From: Tachypleus tridentatus
Taxonomy: Eukaryota > Arthropoda > Merostomata > Xiphosura > Limulidae
Assembly (NCBI RefSeq): GCF_004210375.1
Contig: NC_134831.1
Span: 2,108,001 to 2,172,000 of the forward strand
DNA length: 64,000 bases
Direction: 5' to 3'
Below are positions 44,347 to 56,300 of the stretch, piece after piece. Numbering within the stretch: position 1 is the first letter of the stretch; every line of letters starts with the position of its first letter. A program made the position numbers and the translations under genes. Under the pieces are notes generated by a model. That model was not told the DNA's origin and did not search any database. It saw only the letters and a program-made list of their open reading frames with translations.

Positions 44347-47300
44347 CTGAAAAAAGTAAAAGTAAAGTTTTTTTTAGTAACATTTAATACCAAGTTGATT
44401 TTCAAATATAATAACAAACATCGTCGTGGAAAATGTGTTTTTGAAGAATACTCTTTGTTTAAATAGCAATTTTCGCGATTACTTGACGACTAAATTTTGA
44501 GTGTGAAATCTCATTTAAATCCTTCTTAGTTCTATAGAAAATATGATAAAATAAATTAATGTAATTCTGAGTTCCAAAATGACATTAGTATATACTTAGA
44601 AATAATTATTAAGCTAAATAGAACCACGAAATACACATAAATATTTAAAACTAAAAGCGGCCACTTGGGGCTCGTAAAATGTATTTTTGAAGTGGGATAT
44701 TCATCAACGAGGAACATTGGGTTATTTTGGGTATGGAAATACACGTTTTCTTTTCTGAATGATATATTTTAAAATAAATATCTTAAATAAGAATAAGTGT
44801 CATCAGATAGAAAAGCTCGCATATGAAAGTTTGACGGTTTTATTTGTAAGAATGAAATAATATTTAAACAGAATATTTTAAAAAGTTTGCCATAACTTAA
44901 GTTTGAAAATATACTCTCTACCACGGAGACTCTGAAGGTGAAATAAAGAAATTGTAAATTTTTCAGGGAGGATCAACGGATTTCGTACCATTTCTCTCTG
45001 TGTCAGTGGTGCAGCTTCGAAGACAATGGCATTCGGGGCGGTAGCAACAGGCAGTATAAATGCATATGAACAACACATAGCGACTGGCATCATGATTTTG
45101 ATTGGATGAATCCCCACAGCGTCTGCCTTGAGGTTTAAGAAGATTGTATGAATATTAATTATTTGTTATTTAACGTTAAAATACTAACATGCTTGTCTTA
45201 GAGTGCAACATTAACTATTGAACTTTTAAAACAAATAACAGTAAGTTTCGTACAGAGCCACTCTTACTTTACATTATACGAACACTACAAGTTGTATGTA
45301 CGAACAAGCTATATTGTACTATTTTTCAGTTGTTGAAATATTACTTAATGTTCTATAAGACAAATTAGTGGTGACAATTTGGCATTCGCGATCTTAGAAA
45401 AAACACACAAGTTCAAGAAGTCTTGATACAAAATATAAACAAAACCTTTAATCATATTGGTTTCGGAAGGTGGACCAATTGAAAGCGCTCATATTATATA
45501 ATTTATAACACTTTGTAACTTGACACTAACTATACTATAAGTAAGTCAGAAACTCAGTTGGGTACGCAAATAACCAGAAATATCCAGCTGGGTGGGTAAA
45601 TAACCAGAAATTTTATGCGGAATCTGTTGTGCAGTTTTTGTGTTCAATGTCTGGAAAGCATAAACACCATAAAACAATATTATTCAACTAAATTACAGAA
45701 TTATATCGTGTGGCATTTGTTGTATTCAACTAAATTGCAGAATTATAACATGTGGCATTTGTTGTATATGACGTCACATTGTTTGTTTGTTTTTGAATTT
45801 CGCGCAAAGCCATCCCTACTTTAGCCATGTAAGACTAAAGGGAAGGCAGCTAGTCATCACCGCTTACCGCCAACTCTTGGGCTTCCTTTTTACCAACGAA
45901 TAGTGGGATTGACCACCACATTATTACACGCCCACGGCTGAAAGGGCGAGCATGTTTCATGCGACGGGGAATCTAACCCGCGACCCTCGGAGTACGAGTC
46001 GAGCTCCCTAACCACCTGGCTATGCCGGGCCCGTGACGTCACATTTAGCCGCTTTGTTATGTCATGGTAATACTTGTTTGAAGGAGTTTGAGTCGTGTTT
46101 GGTATTGTAACAAACTGAGATAAATCATGGTGATACTGGTGTTACTTATTCTCCCAATGATAAAAAACTAGTAAGAAATCTAGTCTAGACCAAGTTTTTC
46201 TAACACACCATTTAAATATTCCGTTTCTTCTTATTATTATTATCTGTAAGGTAAAGGTCGTTTTTCTAAATGTTATTGTCAAAATTCCTAAATTCCTCCG
46301 ATATGTACTACGAATTATAAAAAAAAGAACAATAAAACAAACAAGGACAGAACATTCTGATTAATAATTGATAATAGCATATCGACCTTACCAGGTTGCT
46401 CAAAACGGGCATCATGATTGTGGCAGTGGCCGTGTTGCTAGCGACCTCTGTTAAAGTTAAGGCAAACAAACAAACAATCAGAATAACGACTTCTGCTGAC
46501 AAGGCTTTTAGCACGGTGAGTTGCTCACCAAGCCAAAACGATAGTCCAGATCTCTGAAAAAAAAAAAAAATCAGTAAGTAGAAGTACCGCGTGTTATTAT
46601 TCCAACTTGACACAGTTTGTGTGACAATGAACTATTGCAAGTTTGTCGATATATATATATATATTCATTTCTTTATAAGCTTAATTTTGTACGGGATGGC
46701 ACGTGCTACTTTCAACATAGATTTCTCTTTTTGATTAGAAAAGGTTACTCACCGTTGTTCCTTCGGCTAATGCGAACCCTCCTCCAAGAAGAAGGATTAC
46801 CCCCCAAGGCACGTTCTGTTGAGCTATTTTCCATTCCAGCAGAGGAGGACTCGTCTCAAGTTCTCTAGGCCTAGCTGGTATTACGAAAAGTAGGAGTACA
46901 ATAGCAATAGCAGGGATGGCATCTTTGAGATATGCCCTAAAAGGGAGCACCACATAAATATACGTTTTATTCAATTTCAAACACGTCAAATTAGTATAGT
47001 TTGAATTAATCACAAAGCTACATACAGTGGAGCGCCGTTAAGCCGCGGTATTTGGGGGTTCAACCTGCTTAACCGCGGCTTAAGTGGTCCGCGGCTTAAA
47101 CCTTTGTGACTGAAAAGCCGAAGTCGCCAACAGCTCCGCCGAGGAGCCTCATCCAGGCCATTGCGTGATCATTATATTGGATTATCGAATTAAAAATAAT
47201 ACTTTAATTATTGATCACTTTTTTCACGGATTTACCGCGGATTAACTTTAATGTATGGAGAGGTGTGGTTCGGTAACAATGGCGGCCTCCATAAAGCTGA

Positions 47301-50300
47301 CATAGAGAGCGGATAAGGTAGATTAACGGTTGATTTCTATTGTAATATATTTTATTTATTTCCCAAATTAAAGCAAATCCTTTTTAAATATCCCCTTGAA
47401 GTTATAAAGCCAGGATTAAATTCGTAAGCCGTGTTTTTTACACGTTCTTAAATTAGCGGTGACCCGCGATAATCCTCGCTCACATCGCTCACAAGACTTG
47501 CTACAGCGGCTTAAGCGAGATCGCGGTTTACTGGTTCGCGGCTTAATGGCGCTCCGCTGTAATAGGCTATCTATTCTCTGCCCACCACGGGTACCGAAAC
47601 CCGATTTCTAGCTTTGTAAGTCCTCAAACATTTTGATATGCCACTGGGTGGCGTAAAATTAGTAATCTGAGGCATTTATGACCATTTTAGACAAAAACAG
47701 AATAATCCAGAATATAACACAACAATAGTTTTATAGGTTTCTTTTTGAAACGAACAACACGATTATCTGTACTTTGTTTTAGGTGTCTAAGTGGGAAGTA
47801 CAAGGCCGTTACGCCCGGCTTTAAGTTATCCAAACACATTAATTTATCCAAGATGAATATCGTAGTCCACGTTTGACTGAGATTTAAACATTTAAACACT
47901 ATAACAACAATATTAATATATCTAGAAGTGTAAAAGTTTTAAGTCAGATCTTCGGAATAGGACTGTGAGAAAAATCTTTATTCGTAGTTCTTAAGACATA
48001 CAAGATGTATAATCTTTTTATATATATATATATATTTTAGTAGTACTTGTACGAAAATATAAACTCTGAATCACAGTGATGACATCGCTAAGTCCCCTTG
48101 CTCTCTGCTGTCCAGAATATTACGGTTCGATCCCTTCAAGGTACACACGGCATATTCCTCACTTTGTGTTGAGCAAAAGCATCCACTCTCTGAAAATCGA
48201 GGGTGGGCTAATGATAAGGGTAATCGAGCTGTCATTCTGAGGGTCCATTGTTCGCGACTCAAAACAAGCAATAAACATGTGCTACACGTTTTTTATTCAA
48301 AAAAGATCAATTTAATCTTTTTTTAAAACTTGTTTTCTTGAATTAATTCTTCAACTGTTTCGTTCTTCAACTAAAGTCGTACTGGACTTACACACATATA
48401 TAACACAATAAATTTTAATCCATTAAAAAATAAGTAAAAAGTCCAGATTAAAATTATACATTTACCTCCAGAAATTCGCGTGTGACCGAAATCGATGAAG
48501 TATAAACGGAAATTATTGTGTTTTAAGCTGTTGTGTTTCGAGTACTTTTTCTGCGCTTTAATTCAGTTAAGACAGTGAAAACAGATGGATACACTAAGGT
48601 AGTGTTCACTAGGTGACAGCACTGCTCCACATTATTCCAAATGATAACTTCAAATAAATTGAATAGTCTCATAAAAAGTTTGACGCATATGATTTGCGGA
48701 CTTTAAAATCACTGTCTTAAAAATTATTTGATAAATGAAAACTTTCTGGGCAGTAATTAGCTGAAGTCACCGTATAAGTCATATAAATCATTGGAATGTT
48801 TGCGAACACCAACCATAATACGGGATTGCAATTATTGTTTTATGATGAATATTTAACAATGTTATCAACGCGCTGTTAACAACGAAAATGTTATTCTGTG
48901 TGATAATAAGGTGGGGCTTTGACATCTGTTTAGTTTTGTTTAAACCCAAAGCTGCAATAAATCCGTTGTTAATCCGTAGATATACTTCTAGAACACTGGG
49001 AGGGATTTTCAGAAAGAGAGTGAGAAAGATAGAAAGAAAATAAGACGAATAATAAATAGGTATTGTAGTGAAATGAACCTAATAACGACGACCAACTACA
49101 GCTAAACTATTTCTCCTCCACCAGTTGAAGTAGACGGAAAAAGTGTAATAATTTCAATAGTGAATACTTTCACAAAATATTAAAAACAAAACAAAACAAA
49201 ACATGAATTTCAAACATAAAATTAACCAAACATTCAACACACCTCCTGGTGTACTGAAGGTGAACTAAGAATGGGTATTTCTCTAAACTATATATTTATC
49301 GTCTAATGATACGTAATTCATTGTTGCCAATTTTATAATTTGCCCAAATCTTTGCAGGGTTATATGCACATAACCGTTCTTAAATTTTACTTGATGTATT
49401 AGAAAGGAGGTAAGTAACACTCACTGTCGACTATTGCCTGTCCGAATATTGGGATTTGACTGTCACTCGTATGGTGGAGCGACGGTCCCGGAAAACGAAT
49501 AAATGTATTTAACTGAGAATGCAATAATTATTAAGTTTAAAAGTTTAAAGCATTTCAGTACTTGTAGGTTTGTACATGTAGGCAGAATTACCTAGTTTAA
49601 AAGTTCAGAGTATTTCAATACTTGTAGGTCTGTACATGTAGGCATAATTATATCACATGTTAAGTGGCTCATATGATAATTACCTAATTTAAAAGTTCAG
49701 AGTACTTCAATACTCGAAGGTAGAATTATATCACATGTTAAGTGAGTCATAGTATTCATGTGTTTTATGACTCACAATATTACTTATTAAAACATACGTC
49801 AAGATTATTATTGTTTGCATGAACTTGCTATAAAATTCTAATTGAGAGATAAAAAAAAAAACGCTTCTGTATAACTTACTTGTTCTCTTCACCGCTGAGT
49901 GCTACGCCCCAACCTGGCATGAAACCTGGGTCACGACAGAACCATAGTATGATTAGTACAATAAAAAGAACTAGAACAGCAGCCTCGTGGAAACTGTAGG
50001 GAACAAACATCAAATAATAAATCGTAAAGTTTGATGCAGCATAAATATAAGCTCACAAAACCTGCATCATAGTTAAGAGAACAATTATGTCTATCTGTCT
50101 TATTTTAAAACTAATACAAAATGCAACCAAATGTCTGTTAGAAATACGCCAACTTACGTGATCGATCCGAGATCTCTGTAGTTGCCTTCTATGAGTTTCT
50201 TTACCGAATCACTGCTACTTTTCTCATCTTTTCCACTAATAAACAAAGCGTTAAGAGGTTTCTTTTTAGTTTGTTTTGCTCTCATGTAAACACCATGTTT

Positions 50301-53300
50301 ATCAAACACCAAAGCAAAATAAAAACGTCATCGTAATGTCAGTTTTATACAAAATGGTGTATGAATCCTATACTTTGAATTTGGATTTGTTAGTCACGTG
50401 TGGTGTGCGCCATCTCGGAGCTCACTTCGGCAGTTTTGTGGAGAATTTATGGAATGATGCGATATGTAAAATGCCGCTAGTCAATATGGTTTAGTTTCAC
50501 AAATAAATGTCAGGATATTTTTGCTTGATGGAAGAAAATTGTTATGTTTTAAAATCTATCAAGTTATTCATGTATATCTTTCCGATAACATCTCCATGCA
50601 AATGAAAGATAACATTAATTTAATAACTCAAATAAGCCTACACCTTCAGTTCGGAGTAATTCGAATGAAAAACACATAACAGATTTTAAAACTACATTCC
50701 TTTCTAGATGCTGTCTTCACTACGTTAGTATATCTTTATGATTTATTTCATTTTCGTTTCAAGATGGCTGGACTGGCTTCTTCCTCTGTTGGTGACGACG
50801 TGGATTATATTAAACAAATTACTGGTCGCTTACCAGAAAATACTTTTTGATATATCTACCTAACTTAATTTATATTTATAATTATAATAAAGCATGATTT
50901 TGTGACACGTCAGCAGCTTATAATTTTATCCAAGAAACAGAAATATACTCTTCAAAAAAAGAAACGCAAAAGGCAAAATATGAGACAAATTGTTAACAAG
51001 TTTATTCCGGGTAGTTCTGTATGACATTTGTGAAACTTTGCACATTTACTGCTGAACATCCAAAGTCTGCAAAGGCGAATTCCACGCTCACTAGGTGAAG
51101 TTTAACGTCACTCAACGTCAATAACGAGTATGCCCCCCGTGAGCATCAATAATTGCTCGGCATCTCCTGCCCATGGAAGCGATGAGATGACCAATCACAT
51201 CCTGTGGAATGGCTGTCCACTCAGCCTGCAAAGCTGCTGCAAGCTGAGGTAGAGTCTGCGGTTGAGGTTGTCGCCGTCGCAGACGTCGGTCCAACTCGTC
51301 CCAAAGATGTTCGATGGGGTTTAAATCTGGTGATCTGGAGGGCCATGGAAGAACGTTGACGTTGTGGTGTCTCAAGAAGACAATGGTGAGTCGGGCTGTG
51401 TGAGGACGGGCGTTGTCATGTTGAAAAACGTCGTTGACGTTCACCATGATGGGTTGCACATGGGGCCTAAGAATCTCGTTGACGGTTGCGTACGGTCTGA
51501 TCGGAAATCCTACGCAGCCCTGGTATGGTTGAGGCAGTAGACATTTCAGTGGTGGTCCTATCCCGAAGGTGACTTAACCGGATGTTGCAATCTTGTACGG
51601 GCGTGGTCACACGAGATCTGCCAGATCGTGGACGGTCGCGAGTTGATCCATGTTGTTGGTGACGATTCCGTAGCCTTGTGATGGTGCTTGGGTAGACATT
51701 CACAGCTCTGGCAACATCTGATCGAGATGGCGTTGTACGTTGTGATTCAGTCAGTCTTGGCGTAACTGTATTGCGTGTCGGTTGCTTAACACTGAGTTAT
51801 GGAAACGAGAACCCATCACTTTTATAGACATTTTGCACATGTTGCACTTGCAGAATATGCAGATCTCTCAAACAAATTTATTGGACACGGATGCGTTTTG
51901 GCGAAAAATCCGATCTTTTCCTCCGTTTTCAAAGTGCACAACTTTTATTGTCATTTTGGTCTGACAATCAGTGCCTTAACACGTGTAACATCACATACTC
52001 TGAGCTTGTAACGTTATTACATATATTTCTCTTTAAAATAACAAAAATATCACTTTTGCGTTTCTTGTTTTGAAGAGTATATTAAAATATAAAAATTTGA
52101 AACAATGAAAGTTTTCAGTTCTGAAATGTTCACTTCGCGAGACAAAGATGTACGTCAATGTATTCATAGAGTACGCGTCAATGTTAAATTGCTTATCAAG
52201 GGTCGCTCATAATTTTCATAAACTTACAAAATGTAACTTTTTTCTTGAGTATAATCCTTTTTCCGAAAGATCCTTTGGTGGATCGGTGGTAAGTCCGAGG
52301 AATTAAATTGCTAAAAATTAGATTTCGATACCTTTTATTTTGTTTGTTTATGTGTTTTGAAGTTGAACACACAGAAATACAAAAAGCTATCTATGCTCTG
52401 TGCTGCCGAGGCTATCGAAATCGCCCCCCCTGTGGTACAGCAATATATCTGCGGATTTACAACGTTAAAATCCAGGTTTCGATACCCACAGTGTGCAGAG
52501 CACAGATAGCTTTTTGTATTGCTGTGTGTTTAACTTCAAAACACATAAACAAACAAAGTAACAGCAAACAGACAAATAAATCTTTTCTGAAAGCATATAC
52601 ACAGAATGACGAGTTTTTTTAAAGATATTTTATTAGACGTCATTCGTTTTAAACAGAATACTGAAATATTTACCGAAAATTGTATAACAGTTTATTGATA
52701 GCAAATGACGCCCTTCCGTCATCTTTTTAAAAGCATATAGGAACTTCTACTTTGTCCCCAACCAGGACACAATTTATACGTTCATTGAAATGACAAAGCT
52801 TGTCAACGACCCTTAAATACAGCTTTAACACTTGCATATGTTGTTTTTAGTATAAACAAAAGTACTTATGGAACATACCACTGACGCATGAACAGAATCT
52901 GGAGCCACGCCCACGCTAAGATGACACAAAGTATGGTACCTGGTATGTTGAACAACATCCATGAGGCAAATGTTAGACGGGAGTAATCATTGAAGTCACT
53001 GTGAAAAGGCAAAATATGATTGGTTAGATCTGTTTGAAATATATATATATATGAATCAGAGATACAGTCCCAGCTTTATATTTCAAGGCTGGAATAACTT
53101 AAAATGTATCATGTCTCTTTTTTAATGATAGATTCCAGAGATTCTGAGAGTATTCTGCCTGAAGGCCTATGATACTGAAAAAACAAGTTGTCGATAGTCT
53201 GAATAGATAAACCACAGATGGCCAGCCCATGGTGAAGCCTTGTACTTAACAAGAAACGAATCAAACGTTTATGGTTTATAAGGTTAGATTGAACAGTTAT

Positions 53301-56300
53301 TTCTTGTTTCCTTTTTAGGATCCTTAAATATCAGGTCGGAACGGTTTGTCTGTTTAGAATCAAGCACAAAGCTGCACAGTAGGCGTTTTGCACACCACGG
53401 GTATCAAAAGCTGGTTTATAGTGGTGTGAACCTACAGACATATCGCTGTGCCAGTGGGGAGCGAGGTCGCAACTAACAAGATATATTGATATAAAAATGC
53501 TACCAATTTTTCAAAGAAAGCAACAAATAAACAAAGGAAAACGGAAAAAATAAAAGAAATGTAATATTTATTTCGTGTCGTATTTAATGTTTCAAAATAC
53601 AAAATGGAAAATAGAATAACTTACTTATCCATTTGGCCTTTTAGAATGAGGTTTGGTGTTGTTCCTGTCAAGGTGCCAGTCCCGCCAATGTTAGCAGAGT
53701 AACAAATACCCATAAAAAGAGCTTTTCGCAAGTTTTTTTCTTCTTTGCTCCTACATTCATGTGAATTTAAGCAAATAATTTATTAAAACTAAAATCTACA
53801 CGACTTACAACTTAACTAATCATAGCTCTAAACACGCTAACAATTGTTTGTTTGTTTTGAATTTCGCGCAAAGCTACACAAGAGCTATTTGCACTAGCTG
53901 TCCCTGATAGTTGGATTGACAATCACATTATAACGCCCCCACTGCTGAAAGGGCGAGTATGTTTGGTGTGACAGGGATTCGAACCCGCGACCTCGGATTA
54001 CGAGTCGAGTGCCTTATCCACCTGGCCATGCCGAGCCTCACACTATCCCAACATCAGGAATACAAAGGTCAAAGAACAGACTAATGTTTCCATCTGAAGA
54101 CTAGAGAACCTTAGATTGTTGGTTCTCCAGTTCGTCCAATAATTATATTTATATAATAAGCAGGTTAATGCAGGAAAGTAATAATTAATAATAGAAGTCG
54201 TTGAAATAAATAAATAGTATCATGATGATATTGATATATTCTTAGCCTTGATGTGCTGTGAAATTGATAAAAATTACATTTAGCGAACTCAATCTGATTC
54301 ATCCGGAAATAGGCGTTATTCGAAACATTTGATAATTTAAACCAGCCGCGAGCACAAAACATGTGATAGTTTTCACGCCGTTCGTTTGAATTTCCCTTAT
54401 TCTATTATTTTTACACACACATCATTTAAGCTAAGTTTGGTTTAAGGCATTAATACTAACATTGATAAATATTGGTATGTTTGAAAAACAAAACAAAACA
54501 CGATCATACAAACAAACTCTAATGAATAAAACTACACGTGAAGTAAACAATAAAGCACAGTAATTGCTTTTACAATAGTGTACTGAGTATGAAACAATTC
54601 TGAGCGTTCAACGCACGATATGGTTTTGCTAGTTAAAATAAATACACTCATAAAAACGAAAAATAGAACGTGTAGTAAAAAACACAAAAACAAACTAAAA
54701 GGTGTTTACAAAAGTCTATGAAACGAACCGAAGCTAAAGTATCGCAAAGTAAAGTAAAAATAAAGTTGTAATGAAGGTAAACTTAGTTGATTATACAGAA
54801 ACGTCTGAATGCTTGTTTACAAAGTAATAGGTATAACGTTTTGAATGTATTACGCATGCGTATTTTAGACTTATATGAGTCGAGAAAGCCCATAACAACC
54901 GTATTTAGTGTAATGTTCTTGTTTAAAGGAAATTACACACGCGCTAAGTGTAGTTTGTGTCAGATTTTTTTCCAAATAAAAAAACGACCTGAAATCGAAG
55001 TCAGTTGTCACGTGATGACAATGACATTGTGCCATCGAGTAGTATAGTCTTTGCATTAAAATGGTTGACTAAGTAAAAACAGGTAAAGTGAATTTAAGGT
55101 CAATATGCAATCCGGCCTCCTAAGACAATAGACTTTCTAGCAATATGAGATTTGTAGCGTTTCGTCAAGAAATTTGCGTCAAAAGTTTTGGGCAGACAAA
55201 CGCAGGCATATTATGTTTGTTTCAACTATTCCTATGTGTGTGGTATCTCAACCAATTTGAAGAGCCTTGGTAGTGGACAGAAGGCCTCATCAACAGTAAT
55301 TATGTGGTCAACATATTACAGTAAACCTGTCTAAGCCAGAAACTGCAGAGGACCGAAACCTGTACAAACCGGAAATATCAAAATTTTGTAGCATTATCTT
55401 AAGATTCTCTTATAAAAGGACCTCTATATGGCGGAACCTGCGTTGCAAGGACGGAAAACTATCTTTCACCTACCTCATCTATCAACAAGTAGGATTAGAA
55501 CCTGAGTAAGATGGGAAAAATATTTGTTGATGAAATATTAATAAATTATTGTTTAATTGATAATTTGTTTAAATATTAATAAATTCTTGGACATTTTGTT
55601 ACAGTAAGTATTGGTTAAATATATTGTGTTCATTTTTATGTCGACATTATTTTTGTAGTTAAATTAGATTCATGATTTGTAGAAATAAATTTGTCTTTTA
55701 ATTGTAAAATTCTACTCTTTAAATGAATTCCCATATTCTCTAATTTTAAAATATAGGGAATATTTACTTAATACCCTCATTTTTTAAAGTTGTTTGTTGT
55801 GACGATTCGAGTGAAATCCAAACTCTGATTGAAAACATTGATGCAGACAAGTGAACGTTGACAAGAATGTTTTAACAGAAACTGATGAAACTGATTTAAA
55901 TATATAAAGCCCGGCATGGCCAAGCGTGTTAAGGCGTGCGACTCGTAATCTGAGGGTCGCGGGTTCGCATCTCCGTCGCGTCAAACATGCTCGCCCTTTT
56001 AGCCGTGGGAGCGTTATAATGTGACGGTCAATCCCACTATTCGTTGGTAAAAGAGTAGCCCAAGAGTTGGCGGTGGGTGGTGATGACTAGCTGCCTTCCC
56101 TCTAGTCTTACACTGCTAAAGTAGGGACGGGTAGCACAGATAGCCCTCGAGTAGCTTTGTGCGAAATTCAAAAACAAACAAATAAAACCAATAAAATATA
56201 TAATAGAATCGCAAGATGATAACAATGTGAGAGATGAGATTCAGAAGATGAACAAAATGGGAAAGATAGTGAGGAAATATAAATTCAAATATAAATACAT

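Noticed and set aside
48071..48271. Segment with GGTTCGATCCC and other tRNA-like words as a further SINE
   Set aside because: No second copy in the window and no recognisable A-box or tail, so I could not define an element.
55908..56000. Possible true tRNA gene (A/B boxes, TCGTAA loop)
   Set aside because: Followed by the common 200-bp body and tail, flanked by a target duplication, with further copies in the window (six in all). It is a SINE head, and the acceptor stem does not pair well.
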